Notes: generated by a model from the letters alone, not told the origin. DNA of 35,792 nt from Solirubrobacterales bacterium (GCA_016185345.1 JACPNS010000005.1:176425-212216), one strand, 5' to 3'. Shown: positions 1-9,021, counted from the first letter of the stretch. A program made the numbers and translations.

Positions 1-1143
1 GAGGACCAGAAGCACTTTGCCGGCGCCCTGCGCGACGACGGCTTCACCGTCCTCGAACACACCCGCCCGCGCTCGCGTTTCCGAGAAACTTGCTCGGCTC
101 TGGCGCGAAAGCCGTCCCTCTTCCGAGACGCGCTTCACCGCTCGATCAAAGAGCTGATCAGCGCCGTCTTCTGGGTGGACCTGAAGCCGCTCGTGCTCGA
201 TGAGCTGGCACAGGGCGAGTTCGATGTCGTCGTCGTCGAGAGCTCGTTCGCTGCCTTCTGGCGCGACGAAATCGATACCGAGCTTCCCGTCGTCCTCGTG
301 ACGCACGAGATCGAGAGCGTCCACCTGCTCGCCAAGGCCGCGCGGATTCAGGGCGTCGGGGGCTTCATCCGTTACCTGAACGCCGCGCGCGTCCGTCGCT
401 CAGAGCAGGAGTGGTCGGTGCGCTTTGACGCGGTCGTCGTCGTCTCGCGCGACGAGGAGCGACTGCTCGAATCGATCGTCGGCACCGGCCGACTCTCGCG
501 CACCTACGTGGTCGGCAACGGCGCCGACGTTGGACCGATCGATCAGATCCCCGCCGACCCCGACAAACATCGCGTGCTTTTCACCGGGACGATGGCCTAC
601 CCGCCCAACGCGGTCGGCGCCGAGTGGTTGGCGCGAGAGGTCTGGCCGCTCGTGCTCAGCGAAGAGCCCGATGCATCGCTGGCGATCGTCGGCTCGATGC
701 CGAGCCGCGCGACGCGCGCGCTGGCAGCATTGCCGGGGGTCTCGATGCACGCTGACGTCCCCGACATGGACCCGTATTTCGCGGACGCGTCCGTATGCAC
801 ACTGCCGATGCTCGAAGGCGGCGGAACGCGCTTGAAGCTGGCCGACGCCTTTGCCGCCTCACGCGCCGTCGTCTCGACGACGAACGGAGCCACAGGACTC
901 GAATGCCGAAACGGGCACGAACTGCTGATCGCCGACTCACCAGAGGACTTCGCACGCGCAATCGTGCGACTGCTGCGCGACAGTGAACAGCGCGCGCGGC
1001 TCGGCCGAAACGGACGGGCGCTCGTCGAACGGCTCTACGACTGGGACAAGCTCGGGGTCGAACTCGCAACATGCCTGCAAGAGGTCGTTGCAGGCAGCAA
1101 AACAACTCCGATCAGGGTCGTAGTCTCTGACGCCTATGCGTGA
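1..1143 (+). CDS. Glycosyltransferase, GT4-like (5' partial)
   Basis: The frame is open from the first base, so the gene begins before the window; a GTG at 175 is an internal codon. The visible 380 residues are most of a GT-B fold enzyme. The N-terminal half ends near 'VVVSRDEE', an inter-domain segment typical of GT4 enzymes. A linker and then 'VLFTGTMAYPPN' open the C-terminal nucleotide-sugar domain. 'PMLEGGGTRLKLADAFA' is the GT4 donor-binding E-G-G-G-T-R-L-K motif. This segment resembles transferases of exopolysaccharide clusters. It probably moves a sugar from an activated donor to a lipid-linked or surface glycan at the inner membrane face. The substrate cannot be told, and the missing N-terminus would hold acceptor determinants. 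The next gene starts 15 bases downstream and is a regulator, so this may be the end of a polysaccharide cluster. Confidence 0.85.
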   Translation, partial: EDQKHFAGALRDDGFTVLEHTRPRSRFRETCSALARKPSLFRDALHRSIKELISAVFWVDLKPLVLDELAQGEFDVVVVESSFAAFWRDEIDTELPVVLVTHEIESVHLLAKAARIQGVGGFIRYLNAARVRRSEQEWSVRFDAVVVVSRDEERLLESIVGTGRLSRTYVVGNGADVGPIDQIPADPDKHRVLFTGTMAYPPNAVGAEWLAREVWPLVLSEEPDASLAIVGSMPSRATRALAALPGVSMHADVPDMDPYFADASVCTLPMLEGGGTRLKLADAFAASRAVVSTTNGATGLECRNGHELLIADSPEDFARAIVRLLRDSEQRARLGRNGRALVERLYDWDKLGVELATCLQEVVAGSKTTPIRVVVSDAYA

Positions 1144-1158
1144 TGGACAGCACACAAG

Positions 1159-1836
1159 GTGAGCGACACCAGCGATCTTCTCGGCAGTCTCCCGCTATTT
1201 GAGACGCTCAACACGCGCGAGCTCGCAGAGCTCGTAGCAGTGGCCGTTCCGCGCTCATTCGACCGCGGCGAGGTGATCTTCCAAGAAGGCACCCAGGGCG
1301 ACGTCATGTACGTCATCCGCAAAGGGCGCATCCTGATCAAGCGCGAGCACGCTGGCGGCCGAACGATCGCTCTCACAGAGATGGGCCCGGGCGACCTCTT
1401 CGGCGAGCTGGCGATTTTCGACAAAGAGGCCCGCTCGGCTACGGCCGAGTGCATCGAGAAGACCAAGGTGGTTGCGCTCACCTCGGGTGACGTATCGCGC
1501 GTGCTCACGCGCAACCCCGAGATCGCCGTCAAGCTCCTGCAGCAGCTCAGCCGCCGCATCCGCGCAGCAAACTCACGCATCGGCGACCAGTACTTCCAGT
1601 CCACAGAAGGCCGCATCGTCAATGTCGTTCTGGGGCTTGCCGAGCAGCAGAACGGCAACGTCATGGCCGGCAGCTTCGTGCGCGCCAACCAGTCCGAGAT
1701 CGCCCAGCTTGCCAGCACTTCGCGCGAGACCGTCAGCAGGTTCCTGGCCAACTGTCAGCGCGCGGATTTGCTCACTACCTACCGTGGTAGATTGCAGCTC
1801 CGCGACCCCGAAGGCATGCGCCGAATGGTCGTGTGA
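1159..1836 (+). CDS. Crp/Fnr-family transcriptional regulator
   Basis: A 225-residue protein of normal length for the family, starting at GTG. Residues 10-115 form a cyclic-nucleotide-binding beta-barrel. The phosphate-binding cassette is visible at 81-96 (FGELAIFDKEARSATA), with the Glu and Arg that contact cyclic-nucleotide phosphate and ribose in CRP. A long dimerisation helix follows (about 115-145). The C-terminal winged helix contains 'NQSEIAQLASTSRETVSRFL', with the R-E-T-V-S-R recognition helix seen in CRP-like regulators. No N-terminal cysteine cluster is present, so it is not an oxygen-sensing FNR. cAMP is the likely but unproven ligand. The stop codon overlaps the ribosome-binding site of the ASCH gene downstream, so the two are probably translationally coupled. 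Its targets cannot be read from the sequence. Confidence 0.9.
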   Translation: MSDTSDLLGSLPLFETLNTRELAELVAVAVPRSFDRGEVIFQEGTQGDVMYVIRKGRILIKREHAGGRTIALTEMGPGDLFGELAIFDKEARSATAECIEKTKVVALTSGDVSRVLTRNPEIAVKLLQQLSRRIRAANSRIGDQYFQSTEGRIVNVVLGLAEQQNGNVMAGSFVRANQSEIAQLASTSRETVSRFLANCQRADLLTTYRGRLQLRDPEGMRRMVV

Positions 1837-1846
1837 GGAAACAACT

Positions 1847-2245
1847 TTGTACGTACTGAACTTCTACTCCCCCCTCTTTGCCGACCAGCTGCGCCACGGG
1901 CGCAAGCAGGCGACGATCCGCTTGGGCGACAAGTCGCACAAGTACAAGAAGGGGCACGTCGTGATGGTCACGCTCGGCATGGAGAACTCCGCGCGCGAGA
2001 AGATCTTCGAAGCCGTGATCGACTCAGTGATCGTGAAGAAGGTCTACGACCTCACGCCGCGTGAGATCGAGATGGACAACCCAGAATTCCGCCTGCTCGA
2101 GGACGAGCTGCGCTTCCTGGAGCAGATCTACAACCGTGACATATCAACTGAAGACCTCGTCACGGTCGTGCGCTTCTCAGCGATCATCGAGAAGCCATCG
2201 GGCATCGCCGAGTCATACGGCACCTCGCCCGGCCAGCTCAACTGA
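1847..2245 (+). CDS. ASCH-domain protein
   Basis: The longer open frame begins inside the upstream regulator, but the real start is very probably TTG at 1847. It has a GAGGAA ribosome-binding site at 1835-1840 with a six-base spacer, and the recognisable protein starts there. The product is 132 residues. Its first half (F-Y-S-P-L-F-A-D-Q-L-R-x-G-R-K-Q-A-T-I-R-L-G-D-K, then 'YKKGHVVMV') matches the ASCH fold: a short strand, a helix ending in a G-K/R-x-x-T-I-R turn, then a G-x-x-V strand. ASCH domains bind RNA or modified nucleosides; one member, YqfB, is an N4-acetylcytidine amidohydrolase. The C-terminal 50 residues are acidic and helical with no motif I recognise. The function is therefore assigned only at domain level. 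The coupling to the Crp-type regulator suggests a shared regulatory or nucleotide-sensing role (inference). Confidence 0.75.
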   Translation: MYVLNFYSPLFADQLRHGRKQATIRLGDKSHKYKKGHVVMVTLGMENSAREKIFEAVIDSVIVKKVYDLTPREIEMDNPEFRLLEDELRFLEQIYNRDISTEDLVTVVRFSAIIEKPSGIAESYGTSPGQLN

Positions 2246-2292
2246 ACGCGCTGTCTCGAACCCGCGCTGCCAAGTATCTTGTCCGGTACGAG

Positions 2293-2985
2293 ATGCCCGC
2301 CGCCAGCGAACAAACACCTTCCTTTCGCTCGACGTCCACCGAGGACTACCTGAAGGCGATTTTCAGCCTCTCGACGGCCAGCGAGACTGGCGCGTCGACC
2401 AACGACCTCGCCGAGAAGCTCGGAATCTCTGCGGGATCTGTTTCGGCGATGATCAAGCGCCTCGACGAAGACGGCCTGGTCGAGCATGTCCCCTATCGCG
2501 GAGCCCGCCTGACCGAAGAGGGCCAACGAGTGGCGTTGCGCGTACTGCGCCGCCACCGCTTGCTGGAGCTGTTTCTCACCGAAGAGCTCGGCGTACCGTG
2601 GAATCGCGTACACGAAGAGGCCGAGGTTCTCGAGCACGCGATCAGCGACGACCTGATCGACCGCATCGCCACCAAGCTCGGCGACCCGGAGTTCGATCCC
2701 CATGGGGACCCGATCCCAACGCGAGACCTGGTGCTCGAAACCCGCGCCACCGAGCTGCTCCCCGACATCCCGCCAGGCACAAAAGCCAAATTTGTTCGCA
2801 TCTCTGACCAGAACCCAGAGATGCTGAGCTATCTCTCGTCGCTCGGCATTGCCCTGGGCGACGAGATTCAACTGATCGCGCGCGAGCCATTCGAGGGACC
2901 GTGCCGCATCCGCGCCGGCGGCGAAACGCTGACAATCGGCATCCCGCTTGCATCTGCAATGCAGGTGCAGCCCCGCATCAGCTGA
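2293..2985 (+). CDS. DtxR/MntR-family metal-dependent repressor
   Basis: A 230-residue, three-domain metalloregulator. Residues 14-75 are a winged helix (S-T-E-D-Y-L-K-A-I near the start, recognition helix around 46-58). Residues 76-140 are the metal-binding dimerisation domain, and about 155-228 form a FeoA/SH3-like C-terminal domain. Likely ligands are D18, H88, E92, H107, E111, E114 and H115. Position 111 is Glu where DtxR and IdeR have Cys102, and residue 18 is Asp where DtxR has Met10. That is the MntR ligand set, which favours manganese, although the SH3 domain is DtxR-like. It would repress metal uptake genes when loaded with metal. A TATCTT hexamer at 2275-2280 could be a -10 element giving a very short leader. 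The name is left open because metal specificity is only inferred. Confidence 0.88.
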   Translation: MPAASEQTPSFRSTSTEDYLKAIFSLSTASETGASTNDLAEKLGISAGSVSAMIKRLDEDGLVEHVPYRGARLTEEGQRVALRVLRRHRLLELFLTEELGVPWNRVHEEAEVLEHAISDDLIDRIATKLGDPEFDPHGDPIPTRDLVLETRATELLPDIPPGTKAKFVRISDQNPEMLSYLSSLGIALGDEIQLIAREPFEGPCRIRAGGETLTIGIPLASAMQVQPRIS

Positions 2986-2992
2986 CAATCGC

Positions 2993-2998
2993 TATCAT
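2993..2998 (+). promoter_or_regulatory. Candidate -10 element of groESL
   Basis: TATCAT at 2993-2998 is followed about 12 bases later by the CIRCE element. A transcript starting near 3005 would put CIRCE just downstream of the start site, its usual place in HrcA-controlled chaperone operons. No good -35 hexamer is visible at the expected distance. A weaker alternative is TTGAAC at 3056-3061 with CATAAT at 3082-3087, whose 20-base spacer is long. Confidence 0.4.
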
Positions 2999-3010
2999 TG
3001 GGCGCAAGCC

Positions 3011-3037
3011 TTGGCACTCCGCACTACCGAGTGCCAA
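3011..3037. promoter_or_regulatory. CIRCE operator (HrcA binding site)
   Basis: TTGGCACTC at 3011-3019, nine bases, then GAGTGCCAA at 3029-3037. The arms are perfect inverted repeats with the diagnostic nine-base spacer of CIRCE (consensus TTAGCACTC-N9-GAGTGCTAA); each arm differs from consensus at one symmetric position. It lies 83 bases before groES in the chaperonin leader. HrcA bound here represses the operon until heat stress lowers active HrcA. The hrcA gene itself is not in the window. Confidence 0.93.
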
Positions 3038-3119
3038 AAACACTAGAAAAACCCCTTGAACAAGCCGTTTTTGCCGGATTTCATAATCCACACGGCGCGA
3101 ACGCAAAGGAACTACAGAT

Positions 3120-3410
3120 ATGGCTCTCCAGCCTTTGGGCGATCGCGTGATCGTCAAAGCATCAGAGGAAGACGAAGTAACCGCAAGCGGAATCGTCCTT
3201 CCTGACACTGCCAAGGAAAAGCAGTCCCGCGGCACAGTCATTTCAGTCGGCGAAGGCGCCTGGGATGAAGACGGCGAGAAGCGCATTCCGCTCGACGTCT
3301 CAAAGGGCGACGAGGTCCTTTACAGCAAGTACGGCGGCACCGAAGTGACCGTTGAAGGCGAGGAACTGCTGGTTCTTCGCGAGAGCGACATTCTCGCCAA
3401 AGTCGTCTAA
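3120..3410 (+). CDS. groES: Co-chaperonin GroES (Cpn10)
   Basis: 96 residues, the usual GroES length. The N-terminal '[11 protein letters not shown]' strand is typical of the family. The mobile loop around 17-35 ends in '[12 protein letters not shown]', whose I-V-L tripeptide docks onto GroEL. The C-terminal 'DILAKV' is also characteristic. An AAGGAA ribosome-binding site precedes the ATG. GroES forms the heptameric lid of the folding chamber and acts in the cytoplasm with GroEL, encoded 29 bases downstream. Control is by the CIRCE element upstream. Confidence 0.98.
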   Translation: MALQPLGDRVIVKASEEDEVTASGIVLPDTAKEKQSRGTVISVGEGAWDEDGEKRIPLDVSKGDEVLYSKYGGTEVTVEGEELLVLRESDILAKVV

Positions 3411-3433
3411 TCCACCCCCAGAGATTGAGGTAA

Positions 3434-5068
<1,635 letters not shown>

Positions 5069-5094
5069 TTCCCTGTCTCACCTGTTGTTTGGGG

Positions 5095-5128
5095 AAGCCC
5101 TCGGTGCCTTTGGTGCCGGGGGCTTTTT
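5095..5128 (+). terminator. Rho-independent terminator of groESL
   Basis: A 14-base-pair stem, 5095-5108 with 5112-5125, closes a three-base loop. Three of the pairs are G-U. A run of five T's ends at 5128. It starts 27 bases after the groEL stop codon, so it ends the chaperonin transcript. Confidence 0.9.
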
Positions 5129-5280
5129 CGTTTCAAGCGCTCCGTATCTGAATCACGAGTAGTGAGCGACCCCGTTCACAACTTCTTTCCGGGTTACACA
5201 ATTTTCCGCCCACCTTGCGCGGCGAGTGGCCATACGCGGCGTACTGATCGCAAGATCTCCCCATCGTGCTGCGACCCGTC
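5129..5280 (+). other. Non-coding stretch between two terminators
   Basis: This part of the 317-base gap between groEL and the next gene lies between the groESL terminator and a second hairpin. A 74-codon frame crosses it (5162-5386), but its composition is not protein-like and it has no convincing ribosome-binding site. I see no tRNA and no riboswitch class that I know. It could be the body of a small RNA or a structured leader of the gene at 5386. Confidence 0.4.
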
Positions 5281-5324
5281 GCTCCCCCGGTTCACGGCGT
5301 TGAACTGGGGGAGCGCTTTCTTTT
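5280..5324 (+). terminator. Orphan terminator or attenuator hairpin
   Basis: Bases 5280-5294 pair with 5301-5315 (15 pairs, one G-T wobble) around the six-base loop CGGCGT, followed by GCTTTCTTTT. It has the form of an intrinsic terminator, but groESL is already terminated 150 bases earlier and no credible gene lies between. It sits 62 bases before the start of the secreted delta-60 protein. It could therefore end a small RNA, act as an attenuator in that gene's leader, or be a backup terminator. Confidence 0.75.
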
Positions 5325-5385
5325 GTGAACAAGGCGATTCGCCAGCGAGTGCGAATAGCAACTTGTCCTCACTTTTAGGTTTTTG

Positions 5386-6804
5386 ATGAACATGCCTCGC
5401 CCATTTGCTCGCCTTTCGACGGCCATCACAATCGCAGCCGCGCTCGTCCTGTGCGCGGGCGCCGTCGCGCAGGCCTCGACCAAATTCGACACGAGCTACC
5501 AGAACGCTGGCACGCTTCAGCTGCCTACGATCAAGGGCCTCTACGGACAGGTCACGCAGACCTGCGACGTGAGCGGCAAGAACCTCAACATCGCAGGACG
5601 GTTCGGCTTCAACAATCCCGGCCTGCCGGGACCGTGGTCAACCGATCAGCAGCTTGCGACCACGGCGATCAAGCTGCGCCCGCGCCAGAACATGATGCTC
5701 GGCATCGCCGAGGTGAGCTGGCGCAAGCAGCGCATCCCGACCGGGCAGATCGTCCTTGCCGAGGACTTCGACAGCCAGGGTGGGTTCGCGTACGTCACCC
5801 GCTCGCAAAGGAAGTCCCTGCGCGGCGATCTCAAGCTTTTCCGCGTCCTGCCCAACGGACGCCGCGACGCCAAGTTCGGCAACAAGGGCTACATCTCAAT
5901 CACAATCGCGGGCTTTGACCGGCTTCAGCCGTTGGGCTTCCGCGTGATTGCTCTGCCGGGCAGCAAGGTCGCCGTTCTCGCGCAGACCGCTTCCAAGCAA
6001 CTCGTGCTGCGCTACCTGAGGACGGGCAAACCGGACACGGACTGGGGCGCCAAGGGCATCGTCGAACTCCCCGCCCCAGCGGCCTACGGGGGCACGCCGC
6101 TGACGGCCGTTGACTCGGCAACGATGACGCCCGACGGCGGCATGCTGATCAGCGCCAACAGTCTTCCCGGCAATCCGACCAGCGGCGTGCTGGGCGTCCT
6201 GAAGTTGACCCGCAATGGAAAGCCGGACCCGAAGTGGGCCAGGAGCGGCTACTGGACTCCGCCGGCCGCTGGCAAGCCCAAGCGCATCACTTCGGGATAC
6301 ACGACGCCCGGTCAGACGCTGATCACATCGATCCGCAAGAGCGGCGACTACGCCGTCCTCTACGCCGACGCTGCCAACACAGAGGTCGGAGTTGCCTCCG
6401 AGCTCAAGCTCGCCTACGTGGACAAGGACAGCGGCGTCACGACCCTCTTCAACGAGAAGGCCGGCTACTACTCCAACGGCGGTGACGGCGGATTTCCGGA
6501 CGCAAATCCCTGGATCCTCCGTGAAAGCAGCGCCGGAACGATCTTCGCCCACGCGCAGAGCTTCTACGGGAGTCCCGGCGGCACGCTTCTCGGCGAGGCC
6601 GCACGCTTCAGCGCTGACGCTGACCAACAGGTTACCCAACAGGATCTGAGCAACGCAGGGTTTGCGACCGGCGACTTCGCCGTTGACCCGGCAACCAAGT
6701 TCCTCTACTTCTGCGGCTCGATCGGCGTGACTTCCACCAAGACCAAAGACGCCCGGAAGCGCGAGCAGCGCAAGACGGTCGCGGTTCGCCGCATCAAGCT
6801 CTAA
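5386..6804 (+). CDS. Secreted delta-60-repeat beta-propeller-like protein
   Basis: ATG at 5386 is preferred to the TTG one codon earlier; a second ATG at 5392 is also possible. The product is 472 residues. Residues 1-28 are a Sec signal peptide: a basic start, a hydrophobic core rich in Ala/Leu/Val, and A-Q-A-S at the cleavage site. The mature protein carries several copies of the delta-60 motif, in the form 'G-x-x-D-x-x-(F/W)-G-x-x-G'. Examples are 'LPNGRRDAKFGNKGYI', 'TGKPDTDWGAKGIVEL' and 'NGKPDPKWARSGYW'. Such repeats build beta-propellers in secreted proteins of unknown substrate. No catalytic motif or anchor is visible, so it is probably released or cell-wall associated. It converges on the SDR gene, and their stop codons overlap by four bases. 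Confidence 0.8.
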   Translation: MNMPRPFARLSTAITIAAALVLCAGAVAQASTKFDTSYQNAGTLQLPTIKGLYGQVTQTCDVSGKNLNIAGRFGFNNPGLPGPWSTDQQLATTAIKLRPRQNMMLGIAEVSWRKQRIPTGQIVLAEDFDSQGGFAYVTRSQRKSLRGDLKLFRVLPNGRRDAKFGNKGYISITIAGFDRLQPLGFRVIALPGSKVAVLAQTASKQLVLRYLRTGKPDTDWGAKGIVELPAPAAYGGTPLTAVDSATMTPDGGMLISANSLPGNPTSGVLGVLKLTRNGKPDPKWARSGYWTPPAAGKPKRITSGYTTPGQTLITSIRKSGDYAVLYADAANTEVGVASELKLAYVDKDSGVTTLFNEKAGYYSNGGDGGFPDANPWILRESSAGTIFAHAQSFYGSPGGTLLGEAARFSADADQQVTQQDLSNAGFATGDFAVDPATKFLYFCGSIGVTSTKTKDARKREQRKTVAVRRIKL

Positions 6805-7682
6805 CGAGCCGGCAGCACGTCGGCCATCGGTAACGGGTCAACGCCCAGCGCCGAAAGATCCCCGGTGCCGCGAGCGCCGAGGATCGAGTCCTGCAAGAGC
6901 GCAACCTGATCCCACGTGGCCAGCGCGGCCTGGCGGAAGCGCTTCTCCTGCCAATCGAGAGCCTTGCGTGAAATACCTGTCGGCAGATGCAGCAGCGGCT
7001 TCTGCGCGCCGAAGTGGCGCATCACAATCCGGAGTATCTGATCCTGGGTGAGCGCGTCCGGACCGGCGAGCGCAATCGGCGCGCCCGGGGTTGCGATGCC
7101 CTTGAGCAGCGTCGACGTGACCGCGTCGGCTGCGTCATCGGCCCAGATCGGCTGGAAGGCCGCCTCGCCGTTTCCGATCACCGGCATCAGTGGTAGCTTC
7201 GCGAGTTCGGACATCAGCTTGATCCATGGATCATCGGGCGCGTAAATCACGCCAGCCTCGAAAATCACGGACTCAAGCTCGGACTTTCGGATCGCCTCGG
7301 TGGCGAGCGCCTGCATACGAATGAATCGGCTGGGCGAGCTCTTGGAGGCATTGAACGAGCTGACGTACACAAAGCGCTTCACTCCGGCGCGCTTGGCGGC
7401 GTTGAGCAGGCGAAACGTCGCGAGTCCGTTGAGCTCTTCGATCGTTCCGCGTTGTTGGTCGCGGGTTGTTGCAGCGAGGTGTATGACGGTGTCAACGCCG
7501 CGGAGCGCGCGGTCAAAGCCCGAGCGATCGGCCAGATTGCCGAGCGCGATCTGCACCTGCACGCGGTTCGGGCCGAGCCTGCGCGGCTCGCGAACGAGGC
7601 AGCGAACCTGTTCGCCAGATCCCAGCAGCCGCTGTAGTAGCGGCCGGCCGAGGGTCCCGGTTGCTCCAGTCATGAGGATCAT
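6801..7682 (-). CDS. Atypical SDR, NAD(P)-binding (NmrA/NDUFA9-like)
   Basis: 293 residues. The N-terminal Rossmann fold opens with 'MILMTGATGTLGRPLLQRLL', a T-G-A-T-G-x-L-G glycine motif typical of atypical SDRs. It continues with 'CLVREPRRL' (the R favours NADP), 'DTVIHLAA' and 'VKRFVYVSSFNASKSSPS'. There is no Y-x-x-x-K catalytic pair in the usual place, so it may be a cofactor-binding or regulatory protein rather than an ordinary dehydrogenase. Relatives include NmrA-like and NDUFA9-like proteins and some nucleotide-sugar enzymes. It converges on the delta-60 gene with a four-base overlap at the stops and lies downstream of the bPH/GntR pair on the same strand, 18 bases from it, so cotranscription is possible. 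Confidence 0.8.
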   Translation of the reverse strand: MILMTGATGTLGRPLLQRLLGSGEQVRCLVREPRRLGPNRVQVQIALGNLADRSGFDRALRGVDTVIHLAATTRDQQRGTIEELNGLATFRLLNAAKRAGVKRFVYVSSFNASKSSPSRFIRMQALATEAIRKSELESVIFEAGVIYAPDDPWIKLMSELAKLPLMPVIGNGEAAFQPIWADDAADAVTSTLLKGIATPGAPIALAGPDALTQDQILRIVMRHFGAQKPLLHLPTGISRKALDWQEKRFRQAALATWDQVALLQDSILGARGTGDLSALGVDPLPMADVLPAR

Positions 7683-7700
7683 CAGACGGGAGACTATGAA

Positions 7701-8171
7701 CTACGGGTTACCAGCGGCCTCAAGCGCTGCGATTGCTGCGGTGCTGTCCTCCACATTGAAGGTGACGTGCCGGCCGCTGGTCAACGTGAGCCGAATCGCG
7801 GTGCCGGATCGCAACGAGAGCTTCAAGCCGGTCAAGGGCGACCACCAGATTCCGAACATCTGGTCCCAGGGCGAGATCTCGACCGGTTCAGCTCGCTCTA
7901 TCTGCTCGAGCGACCAGTGGAAACGTGGGAATCCGAAAACGCCGAACCGCACCGAGACGCCCGTCGGGCCGATCGTTGACCGCAGGCTCGATGACGTCAG
8001 CACGCTGCTCACGACCAACAACGCGATAAGCGATGCAACGAGCAGATTGCTCAAGAGCGCGGCGCCGTTGGCAAGCGCAATGACGACCAACGGCACGGAA
8101 AGCGCCACGGAGAAAATCAAGACCGGCCAGTTCGCGGTGTGCCCGTTGTAGATCGTGCGCGTGGCGTTCAT
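7701..8171 (-). CDS. Membrane protein with bacterial PH-like domain
   Basis: 156 residues. Two hydrophobic segments, at about 15-33 and 37-59, form a membrane hairpin. A soluble C-terminal half (about 62-156) has a strand-rich pattern like bacterial PH domains: 'GVSVRFGVFGFPRFHWSLEQIERAEPVEI' and 'AIRLTLTSGRHVTFNVED', ending in a helix (A-A-I-A-A-L-E-A-A). The role of such two-helix bPH proteins is generally unknown; some act in membrane stress or lantibiotic tolerance. The start codon overlaps the stop of the GntR-type regulator by four bases, so the two form a coupled operon. The regulator may control this membrane protein, as YtrA-type regulators often control adjacent membrane or ABC genes. 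Confidence 0.65.
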   Translation of the reverse strand: MNATRTIYNGHTANWPVLIFSVALSVPLVVIALANGAALLSNLLVASLIALLVVSSVLTSSSLRSTIGPTGVSVRFGVFGFPRFHWSLEQIERAEPVEISPWDQMFGIWWSPLTGLKLSLRSGTAIRLTLTSGRHVTFNVEDSTAAIAALEAAGNP

Positions 8172-8515
8172 CGGTTCTCCCTGATCATCTGGACCAATTC
8201 GTCGTCGCTGTAGCCACTGTTGCGAGCCAGCTCGACGATGCGGGTGACGGCATCGCCGAGCGGCGGGCGACGGTCAGCGGTGGGCGCCACGCGCACGCCG
8301 CGTCCTCGCCGGAACTCGAGATCACGCGAGTCGCGGAGCTTGCGATAGGCCGCGAGCACGGTGTTTCGATCGACCCCTACGGACTCGGCCAATTCGACGG
8401 CCGGCGGGAGACGATCACCCGGCTCCAACTCGCCTTCGGCGATTGCGCGGCGCACACATCCGACGAGTTGTTGCTGAAGTGGGATTGGAGCCGATGGATC
8501 GATCTTCCACAACAT
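8168..8515 (-). CDS. GntR-family regulator, YtrA subfamily
   Basis: 115 residues, the short length typical of YtrA-type regulators. It opens with 'PIPLQQQLVGCVRRAIAEGELEPGDRLPP', the characteristic first helix and wing of GntR winged helices. 'VELAESVGVDRNTVLAAYRKL' is the recognition helix-turn-helix. The short C-terminal extension (about 80-115) has no effector domain, which places it in YtrA rather than FadR, HutC or MocR. It is the first gene of a two-gene operon with the bPH membrane protein. An inverted repeat, GTGCT-N9-AGCAC at 8517-8535, lies directly before the start codon and overlaps the candidate -10 TATAGT on the minus strand. This suggests autorepression. Confidence 0.88.
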   Translation of the reverse strand: MLWKIDPSAPIPLQQQLVGCVRRAIAEGELEPGDRLPPAVELAESVGVDRNTVLAAYRKLRDSRDLEFRRGRGVRVAPTADRRPPLGDAVTRIVELARNSGYSDDELVQMIRENR

Positions 8516-8516
8516 G

Positions 8517-8539
8517 GTGCTGATGATACTAGCACTATA
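8517..8539 (-). promoter_or_regulatory. Candidate promoter and operator of the GntR/bPH operon
   Basis: On the minus strand TATAGT (8539 to 8534) is a good -10 candidate. An inverted repeat, GTGCT at 8517-8521 and AGCAC at 8531-8535 with a nine-base spacer, overlaps it and the expected start site. A bound dimer of the encoded regulator would block RNA polymerase here. The arms are only five bases, so this is tentative. Confidence 0.4.
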
Positions 8540-8699
8540 AACGGATTATTTCTCCAGAAGTAAAGCCAGTATTGAGGAATATCGATGTCAGCGCCGAAAA
8601 AGAAACCATCATTTGACCGGCGGGATCACGATCGCTCGTCTAAAATGATCGGCCAAGCCTTTTCCCCGTCATTTCCAGTCTTGTTTTAAGGAGCATCAA

Positions 8700-8960
8700 T
8701 TGGCTTACGTAATTGCAGAACCATGTGTGGACACCAAAGACAACTCCTGCGTCGAGGTCTGTCCCGTTGACTGCATCCACCCGTCTCCCGACGAGCCTGG
8801 ATACGAGGAAGCAACACAGCTGTACATCAATCCCGACGAGTGCATCGACTGCGACGCCTGCGTCGAGGCCTGCCCGGTTGACGCCTGCTTCGCCGAGGAC
8901 CAGCTTCCCGAGGAATGGAAGAAGTACGCCGGACTGAACGCCGAGTACTTCGCCGCATAG
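8700..8960 (+). CDS. fdxA: Seven-iron ferredoxin (FdxA type)
   Basis: 86 residues from a TTG start, set by AAGGAG at 8688-8693 with a six-base spacer. The cysteine pattern is that of 7Fe ferredoxins. By comparison with FdxA and Azotobacter FdI, C9, C17 and C58 should bind the [3Fe-4S] cluster, and C21, C48, C51 and C54 the [4Fe-4S] cluster, with C25 as the free cysteine. The motif 'INPDECIDCDACVEACPV' is near-identical in style to actinobacterial FdxA. It is a cytoplasmic low-potential electron carrier, in actinobacteria often serving cytochromes P450 or 2-oxoacid oxidoreductases. A short acidic insert after 'IHPSPDEPGYEEA' is the main departure from the family. It is monocistronic, ending in the strong terminator at 8983-9021. 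Confidence 0.95.
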   Translation: MAYVIAEPCVDTKDNSCVEVCPVDCIHPSPDEPGYEEATQLYINPDECIDCDACVEACPVDACFAEDQLPEEWKKYAGLNAEYFAA

Positions 8961-8982
8961 TTCTCACTTTCAAGATCTGAAC

Positions 8983-9021
8983 AAAAAAGAGCCCCGGCGT
9001 CATGCCGGGGCTCTTTTTTTT
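8983..9021. terminator. Bidirectional intrinsic terminator after fdxA
   Basis: GAGCCCCGGC at 8989-8998 pairs perfectly with GCCGGGGCTC at 9004-9013 around the loop GTCAT. A run of eight T's follows and a run of six A's precedes. It can therefore terminate fdxA on the plus strand and also transcripts arriving from the minus-strand gene at 9142-9693. Confidence 0.95.

Noticed and set aside
2128-2988. 286-codon open frame antisense to the DtxR-type regulator
   Set aside because: The opposite strand carries a full, motif-complete metalloregulator; this is its shadow.
5281-5315. tRNA-like T-arm (GGTTCA ... TGAACT)
   Set aside because: The sequence is a simple long hairpin with a T-rich tail; acceptor, D and anticodon arms are missing.
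5162-5386. 74-codon plus-strand open frame after groEL
   Set aside because: Its composition is not protein-like, it has no good ribosome-binding site, and it runs through a perfect terminator hairpin.
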